Source of the DNA: Shewanella sp. Arc9-LZ
Lineage (GTDB): Bacteria > Pseudomonadota > Gammaproteobacteria > Enterobacterales > Shewanellaceae
Reading direction: 5' to 3'
Length of the DNA: 64,000 bases
Assembly (NCBI RefSeq): GCF_010092445.1
Contig: NZ_CP048031.1
Location: 3,472,001 to 3,536,000, forward strand
The notes under the pieces were generated by a model, which saw only the letters and a program-made list of their open reading frames with translations, made no database searches and had not been told where the DNA came from. How positions within the stretch are numbered: the first letter of the stretch is position 1; each line of letters begins with the position of its first letter. Positions 46,090 to 55,404 of this stretch are shown piece after piece. A program made the position numbers and the translations under genes.

Positions 46090-47064
46090 ATGCCAATACC
46101 ACATGGGATTTACCCTGTCATCCATACACCATTACACCTTGACCAATCTGTGGACATCGTTAACTTTGAGGCATGCTTAAGGCACTATTTAACGACAGAT
46201 ATTACTGGGGTAACCATTTTGGGTAGTGGCGGAGAACTGCCCTACTTTAGTGATAAAGAGCAACTCGAATTACTGATATCAGCCCATCTCACGATAGGAG
46301 CGCATAAAAAGATTATTGTAGGACTACAAGCCTACTCGGCAACACAAGCCATTGATAAGATTAATCACTACAAACCTTATGCTGATGCCATATTATTGCT
46401 GGTAAACAGTTATTATCCGGTGGCTTTTGAAGATTATTATCAGTCAATTCGTACTATAGCTGCAGCGTCAGACACCCCGATCATTTTTTATTACTTTCCT
46501 CAAATAACCAAGCAGTTCCTAACGGTGTCTCAACTTGAAGTCATTTTATTACTGCCAAACATTATCGGTATAAAAGACAGTTCATTGCATCTGTTAACCG
46601 CTAAAAAACTCATTCAAAAATGTCCATCAACGCTCTATTTTAGTGGCTTAAGCTTAATGCTTGAACAACTGCCTAATGCTGCTGGGGCCATTTGTCCTTT
46701 AGCTGCCATCTATCCACAACAAAGCCAACACTACTGGCTTGCTATTAAGCAGAATAACGATACACAAAGCCGCGTATATCATCAGTATTTAAAGGCTGCG
46801 TTACCTATCATTAATGCTTTGAACATGCCGGCCAAATGGCAATGGAACCTGTTAACACTTCTGTCTCGTTGTCCAATACCTTTGTTAAAAAAAGTGACAA
46901 GTTCACATGCACAAGTAAAAGCGGCATTACACATTATCGGCATGCCGATATCGCCTACAGTCAGGCATCCACTTCGTTCGATTAGCGAATCGGAAATAGA
47001 AAAAATTCGAGTCTTGATAGCTCAAAACTCTCAAGACTCAGAAGCAGAATATATAAAACAATAA
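46090..47064 (+). CDS. DapA/N-acetylneuraminate lyase superfamily aldolase
   Basis: 324-residue TIM-barrel class I aldolase. It has GIYPVIHTPLHLDQSVD at the N-terminus, the catalytic Tyr in IIFYYFPQ (about 136-143), the Schiff-base Lys in NIIGIKDSS (about 161-169) and GSGGELPYFSDKEQ (about 47-60; the usual G-T/S-T-GE is G-S-G-GE here). True DapA is housekeeping and about 292 residues; this copy, next to an oxygenase and TetR gene, is more likely catabolic. Substrate unknown. The ribosome site is weak, so coupling to the upstream gene is possible. Confidence 0.82.
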   Translation: MPIPHGIYPVIHTPLHLDQSVDIVNFEACLRHYLTTDITGVTILGSGGELPYFSDKEQLELLISAHLTIGAHKKIIVGLQAYSATQAIDKINHYKPYADAILLLVNSYYPVAFEDYYQSIRTIAAASDTPIIFYYFPQITKQFLTVSQLEVILLLPNIIGIKDSSLHLLTAKKLIQKCPSTLYFSGLSLMLEQLPNAAGAICPLAAIYPQQSQHYWLAIKQNNDTQSRVYHQYLKAALPIINALNMPAKWQWNLLTLLSRCPIPLLKKVTSSHAQVKAALHIIGMPISPTVRHPLRSISESEIEKIRVLIAQNSQDSEAEYIKQ

Positions 47065-47157
47065 TGCACGCAACGCGATGTACTAACCATTAATTCAATT
47101 AATGACATTGAGGTATTATTTAACCCATCCAGCTATATTCTTGTTCTAGGTAAAACT

Positions 47158-47184
47158 AATCAGCCCCGCATTGCGGGGCTGATT
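47158..47184. terminator. Convergent terminator between the DapA-like and S9 peptidase genes
   Basis: AATCAGCCCCGCA / TGCGGGGCTGATT, a GC-rich stem of about 12-13 base pairs, with only short T-runs either side. It serves both converging genes. Confidence 0.8.
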
Positions 47185-47194
47185 TAATTAGGCG

Positions 47195-49666
47195 CTATTG
47201 AGACTCTTTTGTCTCTGGGTAGATACTGTTCCACCACTGTGGTTCATCTTTTAACTTCATATCAAACCATGCCATAGTGGTATTCCACCAATCAAAGCGG
47301 GCTTGGCGGCTATTGATGTGATGGTCTTGGTCGTTAAACTCAACCAACTCAACTTCTTTGCCTAATAGTTTAAGCGCGGTGTACATGTAATGGCTTTCAC
47401 CTACAGGTACGTTGGTGTCAGCATTACCGTGAATAAGTAATAACGGCGTGGTAATTTTGTCTGCATGGTATAGCGGGCTTTGCTCTACATAGAGTTCTGG
47501 ATTATTCCACGGAAAACTGCCGCGACTGGCCACGCCAGAATAACCATAACCCCACCAGCCATGGCCCCAGTAAGACGATAAATTACTGATCCCCGCATGC
47601 GACATTGACGCCGCAAAAATATCGGTTTTTGTCGCCAAATACATGGTCATGAAACCACCATAAGATGCGCCCATATTTCCCACACGTTTAGCATCAACCG
47701 ACGGGTACGCATTTAAGAAAGCTTTAGTACCCTCAATAATATCGTCAGCGCTGTACTTGCCCCAGGCATTAACATGACGGCCACTAAAGGCTTGGCCATA
47801 TCCGGTTGCACCGTTTGGTTGCACAACATACACAACATAACCTTGGGCTGCCCATAAATTAAATGGCCAACGCCCGGTAAAGTGACGCCCTACAGGTGAG
47901 GTACCGCCATAGTAATACACTAATGCGGGATACTTTTTACTGGCATCAAAATCGACAGGTAAATAAACACGGCCATCAATGTTATGCCCATGAGTATTAA
48001 TAAAATCAAAATCTTCAATTTTCCCCAAGCGCGTGTTGGCATAGCTCAGTTGTTGACTATCAAACAGCAACTGTTTGCGGCTTGAATTAACTGCCATTTT
48101 ATAGGCTTTTTGCGGCGCAGTGGCTGAGGTACCTGCAAATACCAATGTCGGCGTAGATTGTTCAATGGCAACACTAAAACCGTCGATCATATCCACACCA
48201 GTGTCTATTCGATTAAAGCGTGTTTTGCTTTTATCAAATAAATACAAAGGTGCACGGTCGCCTTCGGTTACCGTCACAATTAAATCATCATTTTCAAGCT
48301 TGGTCATGCTGCCTATGGAAGGATCAAACGCTTTACTGAGTGCACTGACATTGCCTTTAGCATCACGCCAATATAACTGACCATCATAGTCGTTCACTTC
48401 AATATTAGGATCTTGTATTCCTATGCCGTCCATAAAACGCGGCCCAGCGGTAATGTACATGCCGTCATCAGCATATAGTGCACTATTAAAACTGCGATAC
48501 TCACCAATCATGGTTTCGCTTAAATCAGCTAACGTCAGCTCAACAAGCTGCGTTATTCCATGGGCTGGCTGTGCATAATCCACAGGCGAGCGCGTTAACA
48601 ATAGTTTGCCTTTATCTGCATTACTGTCTAACAAAGAACTGCTGACGTTGTTGTCTGTAAGTTGACGAATAAAGCCCGAGGCAACATCTACTTGATAAAG
48701 TTGACTGTTGTTACGCCAATAACTCCAGCGGTCTTCTAATGCTTGAAAACGTTTTGATGTCGCTTTGTCATCGGCTTTAAAAGGCTTTTCCCAGCTAAAT
48801 AACACAGTGTTACCTAACCACTGTAAACCAGACACATTGTCCATATCAGTCGCGACAACGTTAATGCTCAAATCAGCAACATTAAATAATTGAATTTGTT
48901 TGTTAGCCACAAAAACGAGTTGTGAAGAGTCGCTTGACCAAACCGCACTGCTTGGGCGGTTATCTTGCCAGCGGTACATCACGCTGTTATCCGATAATTT
49001 ACGTAACTCGGTCACTTGAATCGGCGTATCGCCTTGGCTAGCTTGGTATTCAATGGTCGATTGCAGTAAATACTTGCCGTTAGGTGACAGAGTTAAGCCA
49101 CTGATCACTTTTGAATCAAATAACTGCTCCGCAGATACACGCTGCGTTTTTTGTACAGCAAAGTCGAGATTATCAACTTCACTTTTACCCTGCCAATCAA
49201 GGCTAAATGCGCTATCTTGCGCCTGGCCATCGGCCAATACCACAAGGTGATAGTCACCATTGTTCAGCTCAAGTTCGACTTTATCGGCAGATTTAACCAA
49301 TTGCCCATTCAAATACACTTGAGGATTTTCAAGCCCGTTAACGGTTAATGTGCCTTGGGTAAAACGATCTGTCGACATTGGCACTTGATAGGCTAACCAG
49401 CCCTCGCCTTCAACCTTAGTTGATGCAGCTTGCCAAGACAGTGGCTGATTAAATATCGTCACCTTACTGGCGTGATTAGCCTGGCTAAGCTGAGCAACCA
49501 AATTAGCACGCAGCGCATCTGCATGAGCACTTTTCGATAATGGCGCTGCTGAGACTTGATTTACTGGGCCTATTCGCTGAATGTACTTAGCGTCAATTTC
49601 TGCCCCATGTACCATGCCCGATATTGCAATGGCTAAACTGGTTAACACCAGAGAAAACGTTTTCAT
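47195..49666 (-). CDS. Exported S9-family prolyl oligopeptidase/dipeptidyl peptidase
   Basis: 823-residue serine peptidase with a signal peptide (MKTFSLVLTSLAIAISGMVHG, cleaved before AEID). Residues about 150-540 form the beta-propeller (KVISGLTLSPNGKYLLQST and further repeats). The C-terminal alpha/beta-hydrolase (about 560-815) has the nucleophile in GNMGASYGGFMTMY (Ser near 665), the acid in LLIHGNADTNVPVG (near 755) and His in FNDQDHHINSRQAR (near 787). All catalytic residues are present. It is probably periplasmic or secreted and processes peptides, consistent with a protein-scavenging marine lifestyle. AGGACAGG precedes the ATG. Confidence 0.92.
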   Translation of the reverse strand: MKTFSLVLTSLAIAISGMVHGAEIDAKYIQRIGPVNQVSAAPLSKSAHADALRANLVAQLSQANHASKVTIFNQPLSWQAASTKVEGEGWLAYQVPMSTDRFTQGTLTVNGLENPQVYLNGQLVKSADKVELELNNGDYHLVVLADGQAQDSAFSLDWQGKSEVDNLDFAVQKTQRVSAEQLFDSKVISGLTLSPNGKYLLQSTIEYQASQGDTPIQVTELRKLSDNSVMYRWQDNRPSSAVWSSDSSQLVFVANKQIQLFNVADLSINVVATDMDNVSGLQWLGNTVLFSWEKPFKADDKATSKRFQALEDRWSYWRNNSQLYQVDVASGFIRQLTDNNVSSSLLDSNADKGKLLLTRSPVDYAQPAHGITQLVELTLADLSETMIGEYRSFNSALYADDGMYITAGPRFMDGIGIQDPNIEVNDYDGQLYWRDAKGNVSALSKAFDPSIGSMTKLENDDLIVTVTEGDRAPLYLFDKSKTRFNRIDTGVDMIDGFSVAIEQSTPTLVFAGTSATAPQKAYKMAVNSSRKQLLFDSQQLSYANTRLGKIEDFDFINTHGHNIDGRVYLPVDFDASKKYPALVYYYGGTSPVGRHFTGRWPFNLWAAQGYVVYVVQPNGATGYGQAFSGRHVNAWGKYSADDIIEGTKAFLNAYPSVDAKRVGNMGASYGGFMTMYLATKTDIFAASMSHAGISNLSSYWGHGWWGYGYSGVASRGSFPWNNPELYVEQSPLYHADKITTPLLLIHGNADTNVPVGESHYMYTALKLLGKEVELVEFNDQDHHINSRQARFDWWNTTMAWFDMKLKDEPQWWNSIYPETKESQ

Positions 49667-49859
49667 TACCTGTCCTTATTGTTGCTTTTTTTATTGATTC
49701 TTTATGCAAGTGTGACAAAACTGACCGATAAATGCATATTTTTTGTGTATCAATAATTGTCGCCCTTTGTATATGCGAATAATTGATTAACAAGGATAAG
49801 TGAATTAGCCAGAGGGAGTGAATTAAAGAAGCAATACAATGAAAATAGAAATGAAATAG

Positions 49860-49895
49860 AAACCGCCAGTATTAGACTGACGGTTTATCTTTTTT
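49860..49895. terminator. Terminator-like hairpin downstream of the TonB receptor gene
   Basis: AAACCG-C-CAGT and ACTG-A-CGGTTT form a stem with one mismatch. The best T-run (ATCTTTTTT) is on the plus strand although the adjacent gene ends on the minus strand, where the tail is only moderately T-rich. Confidence 0.6.
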
Positions 49896-49927
49896 GTGAT
49901 GGGCCAACTTACACGAGTAAAGCGCGA

Positions 49928-52015
49928 TTAATGACCAAATTTAACTCTTACACCTGCGTTAGCAATAAAGCCATCATTACGTGACCAAATATCGGTAGTC
50001 CATTGGCCACTAGGCGCTCTATTAGGCAGTAACATTGGATGTTCATCGGTCTGTTTTACATCGAGTAAGTTTTCTAAGTTAATAAACCAACTGACTCTGC
50101 CCACAGTAATTTCGCCCATTAAACCAAGATGCCAATAAGGGTTGGTTTCATCAATATAAGGGTTATCGTTAACGTTTTGGGTGCCGGTATAATAAGCTTC
50201 AAAGCCCGCTCTAAAGTTGCCATGTTGCTCCCACATAGCGACAAAACCACCAGAATGACGTGGTGTTAAAGCAATGGCTCTACGGCCGTCTCCGTCGGGT
50301 GACACTTCAGTTGCATCTAAATACAAGTAACTTGCTGTAAGCTTTACATCGCCTAAGTAGTAACGCAGCAACACTTCAGAACCGCGGATCTGACTTTCGC
50401 CGGGTGCATTAACTAATCTAACAGCATCTAATGAACCATCGTTATTGGCAGAGAAAGCCTCTAAACCCGTGACGTTATCCACATTCGAGCCAAACAAAGT
50501 CAAACTCGTTTCCACATCATTAAAGGTATAACTCACATCAAGCGATGCCGTTTTAGCGCGCTCTTCTTGTAAGTGGTCAATCGGCGCTAATCTTGATAAT
50601 CCTGCGGCCTCAATCTCTTCAACAAACGGCGTAGGGGCAAAGTACCCCTCCCCATAAGAGCCTCTTATGGTTAAGTCACTTGGGCGATAAAGCACCGACA
50701 CTCTTGGGCTAAATTGAGTACCATATTCACTGTGCTCATCAATGCGCGCACTGTAAGAGGTGGTGATTTGGTCTGTCAGCTCATAATCAAGTTGAGCAAA
50801 TGCACCCGGCACTTTATAAGAATAATCGAACTCAGGGTACGTGTCAGAGGCAAAAATTTCAGACTGATAGGCTAAACCAACAACCCAATCACTGTTATCG
50901 GTATAACCTGCAATGCTATTTTCAAGCAAATAACTCTCGTGTTGATCTTCTTCTATATCGGCACCATAAACATGCACATGATCTTGTACCATCGCCGATG
51001 CGCGTGTATTAAACGTCAATGACTCTAATAACGGCATACTAAACACCAGGCCGCCATCAAGCCGGTCTGAATCTTGCGATTGCTCAAACGAAGTACCATC
51101 AGCGACCGTGTTATCCCCTAAAGTACCGCCAGTACGTTGCTCGGTCATAAACCCGCTAGTCACATACAGAGTTTGCCCTTCTTGTCCTTCCCAAAATAAA
51201 CGCGGACGCACAGTGTATCGCTCATAACCTGCCAGATCGATCCAACCGTCACTATCAATATCTTGCTTGTCTTGATAATGAGCCCCTGCCGTCACCGACC
51301 CTTTTACATTCTCGCTCAATGGCGACTCAAAATAGGTGGTCACATCCTGACCATCGCGCGTGGTTGCATTGAGCAACACTTCACCACTGAGTTCATCACC
51401 AGGCGTTCGAGATACAAGGTTAATCACCCCACCGAGTGCTGAACCACCATAAAGTGATGACGCCGAACCTTTAATAATTTCAACGCGACTTAAATCTGTC
51501 GGCGGCACTTGCAACAAACCAATCGATCCTGCTTGGTTACCGTACAGCGGTAAACCATCTGCCAGTAATTGGGTATAACGACCATACAAGCCTTGTAGGC
51601 GAATATTGGCACTGCCTAACGCCGGAGAAGTTGTTTGTAATCTTACACCGCCCGTTTCAGCCACCAGCATAGAAATATTACCGGGTCTCATCGCCGCTTT
51701 TTCTTCAATCTCTTCGCGGTTAATCACCTCGACTCGAATAGGTTGTTCATCAGCAATCCGCCCAGAACGAGTGGCTTGTATGACAATGGTTTCCATTTCT
51801 TCTTCGTGTTCATGTTCATGCTCGTGCTCATCAACATCCGCTTGTGGATCATCATGCTCAGAATGTTGAGGGTTTGCACTGTGGCTTTTACTGTCATTCT
51901 CACTGTGATTTGCACTCTGCCCAGACGTATTTATCGAGTCGTCCACCGCACTGGCTTCACTCACCCCAATAACACCTAGCGACAAAATTAATGACGCCGC
52001 GGAATAACTCAACAT
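49928..52015 (-). CDS. TonB-dependent outer-membrane receptor with a His/Glu-rich N-terminus
   Basis: 695-residue receptor: signal peptide (about 1-23), then an unusual hydrophilic segment (about 27-73) rich in His and acidic residues, including DEHEHEHEHEEE, before the TonB-box-like METIVIQATRSG. The plug (about 90-210; VRLQTTSPALGSANIRLQGL, IIKGSASSLYGGSALGGVIN) and the 22-strand barrel follow; the end is GVRVKFGH. The His/Glu segment would bind divalent metal in the periplasm, so a metal or metal-complex ligand is likely. AGGAAG precedes the ATG. It is divergent from a MerR-family metal sensor whose probable operator lies in this gene's promoter. Confidence 0.9.
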   Translation of the reverse strand: MLSYSAASLILSLGVIGVSEASAVDDSINTSGQSANHSENDSKSHSANPQHSEHDDPQADVDEHEHEHEHEEEMETIVIQATRSGRIADEQPIRVEVINREEIEEKAAMRPGNISMLVAETGGVRLQTTSPALGSANIRLQGLYGRYTQLLADGLPLYGNQAGSIGLLQVPPTDLSRVEIIKGSASSLYGGSALGGVINLVSRTPGDELSGEVLLNATTRDGQDVTTYFESPLSENVKGSVTAGAHYQDKQDIDSDGWIDLAGYERYTVRPRLFWEGQEGQTLYVTSGFMTEQRTGGTLGDNTVADGTSFEQSQDSDRLDGGLVFSMPLLESLTFNTRASAMVQDHVHVYGADIEEDQHESYLLENSIAGYTDNSDWVVGLAYQSEIFASDTYPEFDYSYKVPGAFAQLDYELTDQITTSYSARIDEHSEYGTQFSPRVSVLYRPSDLTIRGSYGEGYFAPTPFVEEIEAAGLSRLAPIDHLQEERAKTASLDVSYTFNDVETSLTLFGSNVDNVTGLEAFSANNDGSLDAVRLVNAPGESQIRGSEVLLRYYLGDVKLTASYLYLDATEVSPDGDGRRAIALTPRHSGGFVAMWEQHGNFRAGFEAYYTGTQNVNDNPYIDETNPYWHLGLMGEITVGRVSWFINLENLLDVKQTDEHPMLLPNRAPSGQWTTDIWSRNDGFIANAGVRVKFGH

Positions 52016-52059
52016 ACAACTTCCTTATAACAAGACATTATCGAAAAATGATATGCTTA

Positions 52060-52090
52060 AGCTTAAAGGTTACAGCCACTGGAAGGTCAA
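52060..52090 (-). promoter_or_regulatory. MerR-type promoter/operator of the TonB receptor gene
   Basis: On the minus strand TTGACC and TAAGCT are separated by 19 bases, the overlong spacer typical of MerR-activated promoters. Between them is an imperfect dyad ACCTTCCAG-TGG-CTGTAACCT. The -35 element overlaps the ribosome site of merR on the other strand. Confidence 0.6.
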
Positions 52091-52091
52091 T

Positions 52092-52481
52092 ATGAAAATA
52101 AGTGAATTGGCATCAATTGCCCAGGTATCGGTTAAAACCATCAGATACTATGAGCAGATTGGTCTACTCTCCCCGCCAATCCGTACCAGTAATGGCTATC
52201 GTCATTACCAAGAAAAAGACATCGAGACATTAGTGTTCATAAGGCGATGCAGAGAATTAAACATCGGACTCGATGACATCAAGCGCTTGGTTGATACACA
52301 ACAAGACCCAAAATCGTCGTGCGCATTAGTCGACAACATCATTGCCGAACAACTTGCTCGTATTCAACAAACACAGCGAGAATTAGCATTACTAGAACAA
52401 TCATTAGCCGCACTCGCGAGCTGCTGTAAAAGCCATCAGATAAAGGATTGCAGTATTTTACAGACGCTGAAATCGGCTTAG
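52092..52481 (+). CDS. MerR-family metal-responsive regulator (ZntR/CadR-like)
   Basis: 129-residue regulator. A winged helix at 1-70 (MKISELASIAQVSVKTIRYY, NGYRHY) is followed by the dimerisation helix. The C-terminal metal loop reads ASCCKSHQIKDCSIL, i.e. CC-x2-H-x4-C-SIL, closely resembling the ZntR/PbrR/CadR Zn/Cd/Pb ligands; a further Cys sits in SSCALVD (about residue 76), matching the ligand from the partner subunit. ATG 52092 chosen over an upstream in-frame start because of GGAAGG and the usual N-terminus. It is divergent from the TonB receptor gene, presumably its target. Confidence 0.88.
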   Translation: MKISELASIAQVSVKTIRYYEQIGLLSPPIRTSNGYRHYQEKDIETLVFIRRCRELNIGLDDIKRLVDTQQDPKSSCALVDNIIAEQLARIQQTQRELALLEQSLAALASCCKSHQIKDCSILQTLKSA

Positions 52482-52705
52482 GCTAAAACAAGAAACACTG
52501 TTTTTTAATCGTTGAATAAGGGTTTATTGCGCTTTACTGTATGCATCTAAACGACTATGATTCCGATCCATTAGGTGTTGCGTATACGGTACGGTTAATC
52601 CTCTCATTTGCGAGAGAGTTAAATCATGATAACAACGCTAGGTTTGTATATTATTTAACATAAGAAAGGATCATCTGGGCACCCAGAAAATGTATGGATA
52701 CAATT

Positions 52706-52927
52706 ATGACAACGCAGACGATAACAGTACTTTACTACCCAGCTGAACTCGCCATTAAACCCATAGCTGAAGTGTTATACGATCTCGAAGTAGGCGTAAG
52801 CGGACGTGTGATTATCCCGGCGGAATACAAAGTGGATAAAATCATCGTGGCGGTATTTAAAGGTGAAGTTGAAATGTTGAATGCACTTGGCGACCGCGTG
52901 GCATCTGAGTTTAATGACGTTGCCTAG
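52706..52927 (+). CDS. Small conserved protein, possibly the TIGR02922 type
   Basis: A 73-residue soluble protein (MTTQTITVLYYPAELAIKPI...) with a beta-alpha-beta feel and an acidic C-terminus. It resembles my memory of a small family of unknown function in Shewanella and Colwellia, but this is not certain. Start is ambiguous: ATG 52694 or 52706; neither has a strong ribosome site, and the second is preceded by GGA at a fair distance. No functional link with merR upstream can be shown. Confidence 0.6.
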   Translation: MTTQTITVLYYPAELAIKPIAEVLYDLEVGVSGRVIIPAEYKVDKIIVAVFKGEVEMLNALGDRVASEFNDVA

Positions 52928-53367
52928 AGGTAATATAATTCATTACTAAAAACGGCTTAACCAGCATAGAAGTCACTTTACAAGCTTGACCTGAAAAAAA
53001 TCACTTTTATCTAGTTTAAGAAACGTGATTGCATGAACACGCCTTTAACATCAACCAAGATCGGCAAGCAATATAATGTCCGATATAATGTCCGATATGA
53101 TGCCAGGTATGATTACCCTCTTAATCTAATCCCTCTAGTAATCTATCCCAAAGTAATCTCACCCAAAGTAAATCATGCCAACAGCAGAATACTAAGCACT
53201 AGGCTTTGCAGTATTCTCGCTAAGTGTTTAATTAACTTTCACTTAGCCCACTACCTTACGGTTAGCTAATAGTGGTCATAAATCATTATCGAATCATCAT
53301 AAATAAATGACAGTTAACTTGCTCGATTGTAATTGCACCTAAATAAGCGCAGCGCACTAAAATCTAG
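52928..53367. other. Intergenic region after the small conserved gene
   Basis: 440 bp, AT-rich, with no supported gene. Around 53068-53105 there is a short direct repeat (TATAATGTCCGA twice, then variants). Confidence 0.4.
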
Positions 53368-53840
53368 TTCGCTTGTTACCGCATGTTCCCGCTTGTTATC
53401 TATTTCCTCGCCCGCTACCGCTTGTTATCTATTTCCTCGCCCGCTACCGCTTGTTATCTATTTCCTCGCCCGCTACCGCATATGATCGCTTGTTACCGCC
53501 TGCTACCGCTTATTCTCCTGTTACCGCTCGCTACCGCATGTTCCCGCTCACTATCTATTTTCTCAGCAGCGAAGCTGTCCTTAGCAGGACGCAGTCCGCC
53601 CTAGAAGCGCAGCGCACTAGAATCTAGTTCGTTTGTTATCGCCCGCTACCGCTTATGATCGCTTGTTACCGCCCGCTACCGCTTGTTATCGCATGTTACC
53701 GCTCGCTACTGCATGTTACCGCTTGTTATCGCCTGTTATCGCTCGCTATCTATTTTCTCAGCAGCGAAGCTGTCCTTAGCAGGACGCAGTACGCCCTAGA
53801 AGCGCAGCGCACTATCCGCGTAGCGGCCTAGAACCTCGCA
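53341..53840. repeat. Composite array of decamer and CTAG-hairpin repeats
   Basis: Reverse-orientation decamers (CGCTTGTTAT, CGCCCGCTAC, CGCATGTTCC) fill 53368-53550 and 53628-53750. They alternate with CTAG-family blocks at 53551-53625 and 53746-53835 (CAGCAGCGAAGCTGTCC, TAGCAGGACGCAGT, CTAGAAGCGCAGCGCACTA). The two blocks are about 70-bp direct repeats 195 bp apart. Both repeat families are thus interleaved here, just upstream of the beta-CASP gene. Confidence 0.92.
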
Positions 53841-53898
53841 AAATCTCACAACCACTGCTAAGTTAACTAACCGTACTGAATACAATTAAAGGACTAAC

Positions 53899-55404
53899 AT
53901 GCAAATCATCCACCATGGAGCGGTAAACGGTGTCACAGGATCATGTCATCAACTAGATGTGAATAACGACAATAATAACAGTCATAACCACGGAAACGGC
54001 AACAACATCAGCAGTTATCTTATCGATTGTGGTTTATTTCAAGGTGCAGAAACTGCCGGAAAAAATTCAGCAGAACAGCTACAAATCACCTTTGACATTA
54101 GCAATATCAAAGCCCTCATTATTACCCATTGCCATATCGACCATGTTGGGCGAATACCCTACTTACTGGCAGCAGGATTTAACCAACCAATATATGCCAC
54201 AACCGCTACAGCGGCACTATTACCACTGGTAATAGAAGATGCCTTAAAAGTCGGTGTCACTCGCGATAAAAAACTCATTCAAGCTTGCGTTAATAGACTC
54301 AACAAACTACTTGTAGCTGTAGATTATGGCCAATGGATAACGCTACCAATCAACCCTCCGGCAACAACGACAACAAATTCAAATAGCGCTTCAATCGAAA
54401 CTGAACCGACAGCCGCAATATATACCAGCGCGAAACTTAAATTTAAACCTGCCGGCCACATACTCGGCTCAGCCTATGTCGAAATAGACTTAAGCGGCCC
54501 TAAAACGAATGCCAAAGCCAGCAACACAAATCACCGCGTGGTATTTTCTGGTGACTTAGGCGCAACCTACGCGCCGTTACTTGCTAGCCCTAAAAGCCCG
54601 TATAGAGCAGATACCTTAGTCATTGAATCCACCTATGGCGATAAAAACCATCAAGGTCGTAAAGAACGCAGCAAGCAACTCAAAAATATCATCGAAAGCG
54701 CCGTAAAAGATAACGGCGTGGTACTCATTCCAGCATTTAGCATCGGCAGAACCCAAGAGCTTCTATACGAATTTGAACACATTATTCATCGCAATAAACA
54801 CAACCCAGTATGGCAAAACATCGACATTATCGTCGACTCCCCCATGGCAGCTAACTTCACCGAAAAATATCGTCAGTTCAAAACACTCTGGGACAACGAA
54901 GCCAAAGCTAAGCTTGCCCAGGGACGCCACCCACTCGACTTCAACCAACTCATCACCATAGACAGCCACCAAGACCACCTCGCCGTAATCAATTATTTAG
55001 ACTCAGTTAATAAACCCGCCATCATCATCGCCGCATCCGGCATGTGCACCGGCGGGCGAATAAGCAATTACCTCGCCCGCTTCTTATCAAAACCCACCAC
55101 AGACGTTCTATTTGTCGGCTACCAAGCCAGAGGCACTACCGGCCGCGACATACAAACCTACGGCCCACAAGGCGGATACGTTTACATCAACGAAGAAAAA
55201 GTTGATATCAAAGCCGCCATCCACACCATCAGCGGCTACTCCGCCCATGCCGATCAACACAACCTCATCAACTTCGTCAAACGCATGCACCACAAACCCA
55301 GCCACATCAGAATCGTCCACGGCGACAACGAAGCCAAACAAGCGCTAGCAAACGAATATCAAAAGTTACTGCCAGAGGCAGAAATCGTTATCGGTAAAGA
55401 ATGA
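53899..55404 (+). CDS. MBL-fold beta-CASP hydrolase/RNase-like protein
   Basis: 501-residue metallo-beta-lactamase-fold protein of the beta-CASP (CPSF-like) group. It has GAVNGVTGSCHQLD (about 7-20), the metal motif THCHIDHVGR (HxHxDH at 77-82), FKPAGHILGSAYVEI, VFSGDLG, the beta-CASP AFSIGRTQELLYEFE, and the final SGYSAHADQHNLI and IVHGDNEAK blocks of the RNA-specificity domain. Inserted at about 21-36 is an Asn/His-rich low-complexity loop, and at about 155-175 a Thr/Asn/Ser loop. The second half is visibly richer in C than the first. RNA is the presumed substrate. AAAGGA lies before the ATG. Flanked by inverted decamer arrays. Confidence 0.87.
   Translation: MQIIHHGAVNGVTGSCHQLDVNNDNNNSHNHGNGNNISSYLIDCGLFQGAETAGKNSAEQLQITFDISNIKALIITHCHIDHVGRIPYLLAAGFNQPIYATTATAALLPLVIEDALKVGVTRDKKLIQACVNRLNKLLVAVDYGQWITLPINPPATTTTNSNSASIETEPTAAIYTSAKLKFKPAGHILGSAYVEIDLSGPKTNAKASNTNHRVVFSGDLGATYAPLLASPKSPYRADTLVIESTYGDKNHQGRKERSKQLKNIIESAVKDNGVVLIPAFSIGRTQELLYEFEHIIHRNKHNPVWQNIDIIVDSPMAANFTEKYRQFKTLWDNEAKAKLAQGRHPLDFNQLITIDSHQDHLAVINYLDSVNKPAIIIAASGMCTGGRISNYLARFLSKPTTDVLFVGYQARGTTGRDIQTYGPQGGYVYINEEKVDIKAAIHTISGYSAHADQHNLINFVKRMHHKPSHIRIVHGDNEAKQALANEYQKLLPEAEIVIGKE

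Noticed and set aside
46090..47064. Housekeeping dapA
   Set aside because: Length, altered G-S-G-GE loop and context with an oxygenase and TetR gene argue for a different substrate.
53033..53269. 78-codon plus-strand ORF after the small conserved gene
   Set aside because: Begins in a short direct repeat, has no ribosome site and no recognisable family.
53373..53627. Two overlapping plus-strand ORFs in the 53.4-kb array
   Set aside because: Both are frame-shifted readings of the same decamers (SSPATAYDRLL type repeats); no initiation signals.
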